Positions 13,797-20,195 of a stretch of DNA of 22,546 nt are shown here, piece after piece; within the stretch, counting starts at the first letter, position 1, and each line of letters opens with the position of its first letter. A program made the translations under genes and the position numbers. A model generated the notes under the pieces. It had not been told where the DNA came from. It was given only the letters and a program-made list of their open reading frames with translations, and did not search any database. This DNA is from Alphaproteobacteria bacterium UBA685 (lineage in GTDB: Bacteria > Pseudomonadota > Alphaproteobacteria > Puniceispirillales > Puniceispirillaceae), in contig DBMZ01000073.1 in assembly GCA_002299005.1 (NCBI GenBank), positions 1-22,546 of the forward strand, given 5' to 3'.

Positions 13797-13986
13797 CAAG
13801 CCGATGGCCTGAGGTCTCGCAAAAATGGTCAAAATCAAGAGGTGCTGCCGGGTCATCTGCCAAAAAGGTGAGGATGGTGCCTTGTGCCACCTCTTTTAGC
13901 GCACGACGCGCTTTCAAGACAGGCAGAGGGCATTTAAGCCCCGTAAAATCATGAATTATATCGTCATTGTGACTAGGATTTGTCAT
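13741..13986 (-). CDS. tusA: TusA/SirA-family sulfur carrier
   Basis: An 81-residue protein of the TusA fold. The active-site block GLKCPLPVLKARRAL near the N-terminus contains the invariant CPxP cysteine that carries persulfide sulfur. The C-terminus GLFRFVIEKQG is the last strand of the fold. In E. coli TusA relays sulfur from IscS towards tRNA thiolation and other acceptors; alphaproteobacterial paralogues may serve other sulfur pathways, so the pathway is not proven. I chose ATG 13986; an in-frame GTG at 13995 adds three residues. It is convergent with and overlaps the hypothetical gene by 56 bases, and is divergent from the djlA-like gene. Confidence 0.88.
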   Translation of the reverse strand: MTNPSHNDDIIHDFTGLKCPLPVLKARRALKEVAQGTILTFLADDPAAPLDFDHFCETSGHRLVSQEAREGLFRFVIEKQG

Positions 13987-14100
13987 CACGCGCACCTATC
14001 TGATAAGCACCGCTTCACTGCGGCTTTGCTTGTGCAAAAATAACAAATAACCGACAGAAGGCAACTTGCTTTATCAGTGATGGTAGGGCTAAAACAAAGC

Positions 14101-14856
14101 ATGACAATTTGGGGCATCATTATTGGCGGCGCGGCGGGCTTTGCAATTGGCGGTCCTATTGGCGCATTGCTTGGCGCTGCGGCAGGCCATGTGGCAGGGC
14201 GCGGCCTCAAACAGGCCCTTGCCCCTGACCAGACCCGCAATGTCGCCTTTACGGTTGCGGTCATCGCGCTATCGGCGAAAATGGCGCGCACAGATGGGAT
14301 CGTCACCAAATCAGAGATCAGAGCCTTTCGAAGCCGTGTGCATATCCCGCCAAAAGATATCAAACAGGTCGCAAAATTCTGGGATTTAGCGCGTCAAACG
14401 CAAGATGGCTTCCAATCCTATGCCAAGCAAACCGTGAACCTATTTGGTGCCAGAGCGCCTATCTTGGAACAATTGCTTGATTTGCTGTTTCACATTGCCA
14501 AAGCAGATGGCGATATCACAGAGCCTGAATGGGCCTATCTTGGCGAGGTGGCAGAGATATTCGGCTATGATGAGGCTGATTTTGCCCGCCTCTCAGAGAT
14601 ATATGGCGCAGATAATCCGCCCCCGCACCATATTTTGGGCGTGGAAAAAACAGCCTCCCTCAAAGATGTTCGGGCCGCTTGGATGCGCTTAGCAAAAGAG
14701 CATCACCCTGACCAGCTCATCGCCAAAGGCATGCCAGCTGAATTCATCGACAATGCCACTGACAGGCTCGCCCGCATCAACCGCGCTTATGAGTTAATGC
14801 GTGCCGACTTAACACGTGCTGACTTAACACGTAATGGGCAATCATCCGAAAGCTGA
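14101..14856 (+). CDS. djlA: DjlA-like membrane-anchored J-domain protein (TerB + DnaJ)
   Basis: A 251-residue co-chaperone-like protein. An N-terminal Gly/Ala-rich helix (IIIGGAAGFAIGGPIGALLG) is the likely membrane anchor, as in DjlA. A TerB-like helical domain follows (about 45-160; ALSAKMARTDGIVTKSE and HIAKADGDITEPEW are its two acidic repeats). The C-terminal J-domain (about 175-240) contains HHILGVEKTAS and the HPD motif in KEHHPDQL, which stimulates DnaK ATPase. The start is uncertain: GTG 14077 and ATG 14080 are in frame but lack ribosome sites; ATG 14101 has AGGG about 13 bases upstream and directly precedes the TM helix. The extreme C-terminus has a duplicated RADLT. Confidence 0.85.
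   Translation: MTIWGIIIGGAAGFAIGGPIGALLGAAAGHVAGRGLKQALAPDQTRNVAFTVAVIALSAKMARTDGIVTKSEIRAFRSRVHIPPKDIKQVAKFWDLARQTQDGFQSYAKQTVNLFGARAPILEQLLDLLFHIAKADGDITEPEWAYLGEVAEIFGYDEADFARLSEIYGADNPPPHHILGVEKTASLKDVRAAWMRLAKEHHPDQLIAKGMPAEFIDNATDRLARINRAYELMRADLTRADLTRNGQSSES
14800..14829 (+). repeat. 15-bp tandem duplication at the 3' end of djlA
   Basis: CGTGCCGACTTAACA is followed directly by CGTGCTGACTTAACA, with one mismatch. In frame it encodes RADLT twice. It lies just before the djlA stop and upstream of uup, so it has little effect on the J-domain. Confidence 0.85.
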
Positions 14857-14863
14857 TACGATT

Positions 14864-16681
14864 ATGGCTCCTCCCCCTCTCATGACTTTAAGTGATATTG
14901 GCGTCAATCTTGGCGACCGCTGGCTATTGCGCGGCGTTGATTTGTCTATCCATAATGGTGATAGGCTCGCCTTGGTGGGGCGCAATGGGGCGGGCAAATC
15001 AACCTTGATGAAGCTTATCACAGGCACAGCAGAGGCTGATGAAGGGTCGCGCTGGGTCGCACCGCAAACCGAAATTGCCTATCTGCCGCAAGTGCCTGTC
15101 ATAAAGGGCGTGCAATCGCTGGCTTCTTATGTGGCAGAGGGGCTTGAGGATAGTCATGAGATTTTCCGGGCAGAGGCGCTGTTGCAAAAAATGGGGATGG
15201 ACCCTGCACGCATGACCGAAGGCCTATCAGGGGGCGAGGCGCGGCGCGCATCTCTGGCACGCGCGCTTGTCACAAACCCAGATGTCTTGCTGTTGGATGA
15301 GCCGACCAACCACCTTGATTTGCCAACGATTGAATGGCTCGAAGGCTTGTTGCGCGAACGCCAAGGCGCGCTTGTGCTTATCTCGCATGACCGCGCTTTT
15401 TTGCGGGCGCTTGGCAATGGGATGATCTGGATTAACCAAGGCACTTTGCGCACCAGAACCGCGCCTTTTGATCAATTTGAAGATTGGTCAGATGGCATTG
15501 AGCAAGAAGAATCCGTGCGCCTTGCCAAATTAGATAAGCGCATCGCAGAAGAGACCAGATGGTCACGCCAAGGCATCTCTGCGCGCCGTAAAAGAAACCA
15601 AGGCCGCTTGCGTGAATTGGCCAATCTGCGCATTCAACGCGCCAGAGAAGGCGGTCTTGCCGCACGCTCTATGTCTATCACAACAGGCCCTGCTGAGGGC
15701 GGTGGTCAGGTGGTGCTTGAGGCAAAAGATGTCTCAATCGCGGTCGAGACAAAGGCCGGCACAAGGCCGCTAGTCTCGCATTTTCATGCCCGTATCAGAC
15801 GCGGTGACAGGATTGGTGTGCTAGGCCCGAACGGGGCAGGCAAATCATCTTTGGTGCGCGTATTGTTAGGGGAGACCAAGCCTGATCAAGGTCATGTGAA
15901 AACAGGCTTTGGCTTGCTACCTGCCTATTTTGACCAGTCTAGAGCCGCGCTTGATCAAACAGGCTCTCCTTGGTCAGTTCTCTGCCCTGATGGCGGTGAT
16001 AGTGTCGAGGTCGCAGGCAAAACCAAACATGTCACCAGCTATTTGCGCGATTTCTTATTTGATGATCACAAGATGACTCAAAAGGTCTCCACCCTGTCAG
16101 GTGGTGAGCAGAACCGTTTGCTATTGGCCAAGATTTTTGCCCAACCGCATAATTTCCTCGTGCTTGATGAGCCGACCAATGATTTGGATATGGAAACCAT
16201 TGATTTGTTGCAAGAGGTAGTCGGTGATTATGATGGCACCATCATGATTGTCAGCCATGATAGAGACTTTCTTGACCGCACCGTGACCTCTGTTCTGGCC
16301 TTTGAGGGGGATGGCAAAATCACCCCGCATGCGGGCGGCTATAATGATTACCTTGCCCGCAAGACAGGGGCTGAGAGTAAAGACAAGGCGGCCGCGAAGA
16401 AGAAAAAGCAAGCGCAAAAGGAAAAGCCAAAAGGGCCTCGCACAGACAGGCTATCTTATAAGGATGTGCATGCGCTTGAGACATTGCCCAAGGAAATTGA
16501 CGCGCTTGAGGCGGCGATTGCCAAGAATGAGTTACGCCTGACAGATATGGATTTCTTTGCCAAAGACCCCGCCGCCTATCAAGGGGTGGCAGATAAGATC
16601 GCCCAAGATAAACAAACGCTCGCCGACAAGGAAGAAGCGTGGCTTGAGGTGGAAATGAAGAAAGAAGCACTAGACGGCTAA
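14864..16681 (+). CDS. uup: ABC-F family ATPase Uup
   Basis: A soluble tandem ATPase of about 605 residues with two NBDs and no membrane part. NBD1 has Walker A GRNGAGKST, signature LSGGEARRASLARAL and Walker B LLLDEPTNHLD; NBD2 has GPNGAGKSS, LSGGEQNRLLLAKIF and FLVLDEPTNDLD. The linker after NBD1 contains the Uup hallmark ARRKRNQGRLRELANLR. The C-terminus is a Lys-rich stretch, then RLSYKDVHALETLPKEIDAL, the Uup C-terminal coiled coil that binds DNA in E. coli. ABC-F proteins act on the ribosome, and Uup also influences precise transposon excision. Starts at 14834 (overlapping djlA) and 14882 are in frame; none has a good ribosome site. It is likely co-transcribed with djlA. Confidence 0.9.
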   Translation: MAPPPLMTLSDIGVNLGDRWLLRGVDLSIHNGDRLALVGRNGAGKSTLMKLITGTAEADEGSRWVAPQTEIAYLPQVPVIKGVQSLASYVAEGLEDSHEIFRAEALLQKMGMDPARMTEGLSGGEARRASLARALVTNPDVLLLDEPTNHLDLPTIEWLEGLLRERQGALVLISHDRAFLRALGNGMIWINQGTLRTRTAPFDQFEDWSDGIEQEESVRLAKLDKRIAEETRWSRQGISARRKRNQGRLRELANLRIQRAREGGLAARSMSITTGPAEGGGQVVLEAKDVSIAVETKAGTRPLVSHFHARIRRGDRIGVLGPNGAGKSSLVRVLLGETKPDQGHVKTGFGLLPAYFDQSRAALDQTGSPWSVLCPDGGDSVEVAGKTKHVTSYLRDFLFDDHKMTQKVSTLSGGEQNRLLLAKIFAQPHNFLVLDEPTNDLDMETIDLLQEVVGDYDGTIMIVSHDRDFLDRTVTSVLAFEGDGKITPHAGGYNDYLARKTGAESKDKAAAKKKKQAQKEKPKGPRTDRLSYKDVHALETLPKEIDALEAAIAKNELRLTDMDFFAKDPAAYQGVADKIAQDKQTLADKEEAWLEVEMKKEALDG

Positions 16682-16715
16682 TAAGCGGGGCTAATCCTAA
16701 TTACATCTCCAAAAC

Positions 16716-16721
16716 TTGACG
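16716..16721 (+). promoter_or_regulatory. Candidate -35 element of rnpB
   Basis: TTGACG is placed 32-37 bases before the first base of the RNase P RNA P1 stem (16753), which is the expected distance for a -35. The matching -10 region (about 16739-16746) is A-rich but not a good TATAAT match, so the call is weak. Confidence 0.4.
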
Positions 16722-16752
16722 ATACCATAAAGCTGGGGCAAAAAGACGCCTA

Positions 16753-17147
16753 GGTCAGATGGCTGGATGGTTGCTGGTACGCTTTTATAAGCGCACGAGA
16801 GGAAAGTCCGGGCTCCACAAGATCAGAATGCTGGATAACGTCCAGCGGGGGCAACCCTAGGGAAAGTGCCACAGAAAACAAACCGCCTCTCATCTTTTGA
16901 TGCGTGGTAAGGGTGAAAAGGTGCGGTAAGAGCGCACCGCAGGCGCTGGCAACAGCACTGGCATGGTAAACCCCATTCGGAGCAAGACCAGATAGGGACA
17001 CGCGCCACCTCGGTGGCATTGGCGATCTTGCCAAGATGTTCGGGTAGGTTGCAGGACTGGTCAGGTAACTGGCCAGCTAGATGAATAGCCATCAAACGCC
17101 CCCTCAAAAGGGCGATGAACAAAACCCGGCTTATAGGCCATCTGACC
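16753..17147 (+). ncRNA. rnpB: RNase P RNA, bacterial class A
   Basis: This is the catalytic RNA of RNase P, which removes 5' leaders from tRNA precursors. The ends are fixed by the P1 helix: GGTCAGATGGC (16753-16763) pairs perfectly over 11 bp with GCCATCTGACC (17137-17147). Universally conserved segments appear in order: GAGGAAAGTCCGGGCTCCAC (16798-16817), GGCAACCCTAGGGAAAGTGC, ACAGAAA, GGTAAGGGTGAAAAGGTGCG, GGTAAGAGCGCACCGC, GGTAAACCCC, and AACCCGGCTTA close to the 3' end. No protein gene is present here; open frames across it are accidental. It lies downstream of uup, and an AT-rich stretch without a strong hairpin follows. Confidence 0.97.
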
Positions 17148-17280
17148 TTATTAAATTAATCTTTCCATGCGCGCTTAATCTTAATCAAAAATTAACAAAG
17201 GGGCGCCTAAGATACATATCTCTGAGGGAGAGCGTGTCTCGCCATTATCATGCGAGCGCAAGCATGCATATTGTCACTAA

Positions 17281-17316
17281 CACTATCACTAAGACAATCA
17301 CTATCACTAAGACTAT
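17281..17316 (+). repeat. Two 18-bp tandem units in the rnpB to 17430 gap
   Basis: CACTATCACTAAGACAAT (17281-17298) is followed directly by CACTATCACTAAGACTAT (17299-17316), differing at one base, with a partial CACTAA unit just before. The surrounding 17148-17429 gap otherwise shows no clear gene. A 106-codon open frame crossing it starts inside rnpB and looks accidental. Confidence 0.8.
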
Positions 17317-17429
17317 CAATATCATGCGAACATTAGCAGGCAATGACTATCTATACCAAACAGCTACACCAAACGGCCATCCTAATATGACCTCATATTA
17401 GGCGCGTTCATGTCTATAGGAGAATTGCA

Positions 17430-17969
17430 ATGACGCTCTTTCAAACGACCCTTAAAACCCTTATCGGTGCTATCGTAATCGCTGGCGGTCTTACCGCACA
17501 AGCCTTTGCGATGGGCGGCGATAAGACCACCCTTACCATCACCAATCTTATGACAGATGAATTACTTGCCCCCATCTTGGTGGCACCTATTCGTTCGGAC
17601 AAGAAAATCTTTGATGGCGACTATGTTTCATCTGCCGCTGAGCATCAAATCCTGACAGGTGACCCTGCGATGGTTGTTGAGGCAATTGGCAAAAAGGCCA
17701 TGGTCGGCCATGGAACCGACGGCCCTCCAGGCGTTCTGCTTGCCCCTGGCAAATCCATCTCAATCGAGGTCGAAGCACGTAAAGGTCAAGCTTTGCGCAT
17801 CATCGCGATGGTTGCACCGACCGCCTATAAGGATCATTTCGTGACAGGCATCATCAATGTGGGCGCAGGCCTACCTGTTACCCTGCAACGCTATGATATT
17901 GGCCATGATGAAGACCGCAAAAGCACTGAATATCTCAGCGCCGCCGCCGCTATGGTGACAATTAAATAG
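17430..17969 (+). CDS. Secreted/periplasmic spondin_N-like protein
   Basis: A 179-residue protein with a clear Sec signal peptide (Lys at position 9, then IGAIVIAGGLTAQAFA, cleavage after about residue 27). The mature part starts with TTLTITNLMTDELLAPILVA, which matches the opening strands of bacterial spondin N-terminal-domain proteins. It continues with an acidic loop, a Gly/Pro segment (GTDGPPGVLLAPGKSISIEV) and a final beta-rich half. No cysteine is present. The function of the bacterial family is not established; in animals the domain binds matrix or lipid partners. AGGAGA sits about 7 bases before the ATG. It is a single-gene unit closed by a strong terminator. The family call is from recognition by eye. 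Confidence 0.68.
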   Translation: MTLFQTTLKTLIGAIVIAGGLTAQAFAMGGDKTTLTITNLMTDELLAPILVAPIRSDKKIFDGDYVSSAAEHQILTGDPAMVVEAIGKKAMVGHGTDGPPGVLLAPGKSISIEVEARKGQALRIIAMVAPTAYKDHFVTGIINVGAGLPVTLQRYDIGHDEDRKSTEYLSAAAAMVTIK

Positions 17970-18032
17970 CCCAAAAAAGCAGATCTAAATAACAGGCCTC
18001 AAATAACAATTAGGCCCCTAAATATTTATCAG

Positions 18033-18073
18033 ATCACCCCAATCAGACACTGCGCTGATTGGGGTGATTTTTT
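18033..18073 (+). terminator. Rho-independent terminator of the spondin-like gene
   Basis: ATCACCCCAATCAG (18033-18046) pairs perfectly over 14 bp with CTGATTGGGGTGAT (18055-18068) around an 8-nt loop, and a run of six T follows (18068-18073). It isolates the spondin-like unit from the mraZ cluster. On the minus strand no comparable U-run follows. Confidence 0.95.
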
Positions 18074-18227
18074 GCCTCTCAGACACGTATTTTTGGCCTA
18101 TTTTTAGAACATTTAGTGAACGAATTTCGATTTTCCATTATATTGCAGATGCTTAAGACACAAAGCTCACAAAACACTTTATAAATCATTGATTTTTCAC
18201 GATTTTTCCATGCCATACAGGGCATTT

Positions 18228-18271
18228 CCCATTGACCACCATTATTACCCATGATATCCCATAAGAACCCA
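18228..18271. promoter_or_regulatory. MraZ-box-like repeat array upstream of mraZ
   Basis: CCCA occurs at 18228, 18248, 18258 and 18268, with the one-base variant ACCA at 18238, making five boxes at an exact 10-bp step. On the other strand each reads TGGG. MraZ is known to bind TGGG-type direct repeats spaced at one helical turn ahead of the dcw cluster. Here the boxes face opposite to mraZ and lie about 180 bp upstream of its start. Autoregulation by MraZ is the likely role. Confidence 0.7.
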
Positions 18272-18447
18272 TATTCGGTTTTTTCGGGATAATTCCGCCT
18301 TACTTTGGGGGCATTGTAAGCGAAATTATATGATTTTTACCAATAAAATCAGACCGTTAAACTGAGTATGGGTTTAAAAACCAAAGGCATGTGCTAGGGA
18401 TGGGTTTTCATCAACAGGCACAGGCAAAGTAACTCAAGGGTGTTCAT

Positions 18448-18921
18448 GTGGCGTTATTTTTATCCACATTCGAAAATCGCATAGATCGCAAAGGACGGCT
18501 CTCAGTGCCGGCCCCTTTCCGTGCGACCCTAGAGGCAAATCATGCCTCCCTATTTCTTTATAAATCACTTGTCCTGCCTTGCATCGAGGGGTGCGGGCCT
18601 GAGCGTATCTCGCAGATTGTTGATGCGATTGATACGATGGACAGCCTGTCGGACGAGGTTGCGACATTGACCACCATGCTTTCAAGCGCCCAAGAAATGC
18701 GCCTTGATAGTGAGGGTCGCATCATGCTCTCTTCTGATTTCATTGAATTTTCCAACCTAGACGACACCGCTCTTTTTGCCGGCATCGGGCGCTCGTTCCA
18801 GATTTGGCACCCTGATGTCTTTAGGCAAAGAGAACAAGCGGCCAGAGCCAACGCGAAAACAAATGGCCTGCCCAAATTGACCTTAGGCCGAAACACAGCT
18901 CCAACCGACGGAGGCTCGTAA
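18448..18921 (+). CDS. mraZ: Transcriptional regulator MraZ
   Basis: MraZ is an AbrB/SpoVT-like DNA-binding protein that forms ring-shaped oligomers and represses the dcw cluster. The 157-residue product shows the two family repeats: FENRIDRKGRLSVPAPFRAT near the N-terminus (FxN-D-KGRxxxPxxFR motif) and EMRLDSEGRIMLSSDFIEFS in the middle, followed by the typical GIGRSFQIWHPDVF. The start is GTG 18448, with AAGGG about 8 bases upstream; the ATG overlapping it is in another frame. The stop overlaps the rsmH ATG by one base (TAATG). It is the first gene of the division/cell-wall cluster, preceded by candidate self-operator repeats. Confidence 0.95.
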   Translation: MALFLSTFENRIDRKGRLSVPAPFRATLEANHASLFLYKSLVLPCIEGCGPERISQIVDAIDTMDSLSDEVATLTTMLSSAQEMRLDSEGRIMLSSDFIEFSNLDDTALFAGIGRSFQIWHPDVFRQREQAARANAKTNGLPKLTLGRNTAPTDGGS

Positions 18922-19889
18922 TGAGTGGCCAGACCCTGCATCAGCCCGTTATGCTTGATGAGGTCGTCTCAACCCTCGCACCTAAAGATGACGGCCTATA
19001 TATTGACGCCACCTTTGGCAATGGCGGTTATAGCCGCGCTATCCTAGAGGCCGCTAATTGTCATCTGATGGCGATTGACCAAGACCCTGATGCGATTAAG
19101 CGTGGCCAGCCGCTTGTTGATACCTTTGCCCCCCGCTTTACCCTTGCCCATGGGCGCTTCTCGCAAATGGCCGAACTGCTTGAAGCGCAAGATGAGCGTG
19201 TTGACGGTGTTGACGGCGTTGACGGCATTGTCTTTGACCTTGGCGTTTGCTCCACCCAGCTAGACCAAGCAGAGCGCGGCTTTTCTTTCCAAAAAGATGG
19301 CCCGCTTGATATGCGCATGTCACAAGATGGGCTTGACGCTGAGGAAGTTGTCAATAAAACCGCCGAAAGCGACCTTGCCGATATCCTCTATACCTATGGT
19401 GATGAGCGCGCTTCTAGGCGGATTGCCAGAGCGATTGTCAAAGCACGGACCGAAGCCCCCATCACCCGCACCTTGCAATTGGCGAATATCATTCATTCAG
19501 TTATGCCCCGCCCCAAGCCCGGCCAATCTGATTCTGCCACCCGCTCTTTTCAAGCCTTGCGCATTTACGTCAATCAAGAGATGGCCGAAATCGAAGAAGC
19601 ACTTGAAGCAGCGCAAAGCTTGTTAAAGCCCGATGGTCTGCTGGTTGTGGTCACCTTCCATTCGCTTGAGGACAGGCTGGTGAAGCAATTTATCGCCAAA
19701 CGCGGCGGCAAGGTCGCTAACCCCTCACGCCATTTGCCCCAAATGGAAGAGGCCCCTGTCTATTTCTCGATGATGACGCGCAAACCGCTTTTGCCGACCG
19801 ATGATGAGATTGCGACGAACCCGCGCTCTCGCTCGGCAAAATTACGCGCCGCAATGCGCACCAACACCCCTCTGGCAAAAGGAGCTTAA
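18921..19889 (+). CDS. rsmH: 16S rRNA (cytosine-1402-N4)-methyltransferase RsmH
   Basis: RsmH (MraW) methylates N4 of C1402 in the ribosomal P site with S-adenosylmethionine. The 322-residue protein starts with the family signature HQPVMLDEVV and the SAM loop YIDATFGNGGYSRAIL. FDLGVCSTQLDQAERGFSF with GPLDMRM forms the catalytic region, ALRIYVNQE is the conserved middle helix, and VVTFHSLEDRLVKQF lies near 245-260. The C-terminus RSRSAKLRAA is typical. An in-frame run of three VDG units (residues 94-102) directly precedes the FDLG strand and looks like a recent expansion. It is coupled to mraZ by a one-base overlap. Confidence 0.97.
   Translation: MSGQTLHQPVMLDEVVSTLAPKDDGLYIDATFGNGGYSRAILEAANCHLMAIDQDPDAIKRGQPLVDTFAPRFTLAHGRFSQMAELLEAQDERVDGVDGVDGIVFDLGVCSTQLDQAERGFSFQKDGPLDMRMSQDGLDAEEVVNKTAESDLADILYTYGDERASRRIARAIVKARTEAPITRTLQLANIIHSVMPRPKPGQSDSATRSFQALRIYVNQEMAEIEEALEAAQSLLKPDGLLVVVTFHSLEDRLVKQFIAKRGGKVANPSRHLPQMEEAPVYFSMMTRKPLLPTDDEIATNPRSRSAKLRAAMRTNTPLAKGA
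19200..19226 (+). repeat. Three 9-bp in-frame tandem units inside rsmH
   Basis: GTTGACGGT, GTTGACGGC and GTTGACGGC follow each other and encode VDG three times in the loop before the FDLGVCS motif of RsmH. The near-identity at DNA level, including synonymous sites, points to replication slippage. The frame is kept. Confidence 0.9.
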
Positions 19890-19895
19890 AGACCC

Positions 19896-20195
19896 ATGCG
19901 TATTGTTCTTTTAATTGCCTTGATTTTGATTTTCTCAGGCACCGGCCTTTATATGACCACCCATAGTTTTGATAATCGTGCGGATGAATTGGCGCGCCTC
20001 GAAGCGCAAATCCGTCATGAAAATCAGCAATCAGCGATTTTAAATGCTGAATGGTCTTACCTATCGCGCCCTGAGCGTGTGTTGAGCCTGTCATCAAATT
20101 TGCTCTCTCTTCAGCCGATTTCAGCTGATAGAGTTTTGCCGCTTGCTGCGATCCCGTTCCGTGATAATGCGTTTAAGGAGGCTGGCAAAAAATGA
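19896..20195 (+). CDS. ftsL: Cell division protein FtsL
   Basis: A 99-residue bitopic inner-membrane protein with a short cytosolic N-terminus, one TM helix at about residues 3-20 (IVLLIALILIFSGTGLYM), a periplasmic coiled coil (ADELARLEAQIRHENQQSAI), then the alphaproteobacterial FtsL pattern LNAEWSYLSRPERV and LLSLQPI. FtsL joins FtsB and FtsQ and activates FtsWI at the septum. The assignment rests on size, topology, the EWSYLxxPxR block and position between rsmH and ftsI. Ribosome site AGGAG lies about 12 bases upstream. The stop overlaps the ftsI start (ATGA). Confidence 0.88.
   Translation: MRIVLLIALILIFSGTGLYMTTHSFDNRADELARLEAQIRHENQQSAILNAEWSYLSRPERVLSLSSNLLSLQPISADRVLPLAAIPFRDNAFKEAGKK

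Larger units (their letters stand above)
17970..18447. other. 478-bp intergenic region: terminator, 16-bp repeat copy, MraZ boxes, mraZ promoter area
   Basis: There is no gene in this stretch. From left to right it holds a strong terminator (18033-18073), a copy of TTTTTGGCCTATTTTT (18090-18105, also at 7960-7975), a small inverted repeat ATGCC/GGCAT (18210-18225), five CCCA-like boxes at 10-bp steps (18228-18271), and an AT-rich leader. TTTGGG and TATATG 17 bases apart (about 18307-18335) are a weak promoter candidate. Two TGGG words on the coding strand (18369, 18401) lie closer to mraZ. Confidence 0.6.

Noticed and set aside
13986..14363. 125-codon minus-strand open frame opposite the djlA start
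   Set aside because: It lies antisense to a gene with TerB and J-domain motifs and has a low-complexity Ala/Pro composition.
15154..15475. Minus-strand open frames inside uup
   Set aside because: The plus strand encodes an intact ABC-F protein; these frames are antisense artefacts.
16750..17122. Minus-strand open frames across rnpB
   Set aside because: The region is explained by a complete RNase P RNA with a perfect P1 helix; the frames show no protein motif.
17081..17401. 106-codon plus-strand open frame
   Set aside because: It starts inside RNase P RNA, has no ribosome site, and its middle is a translation of the 18-bp tandem repeat (ITKTITITKTI).
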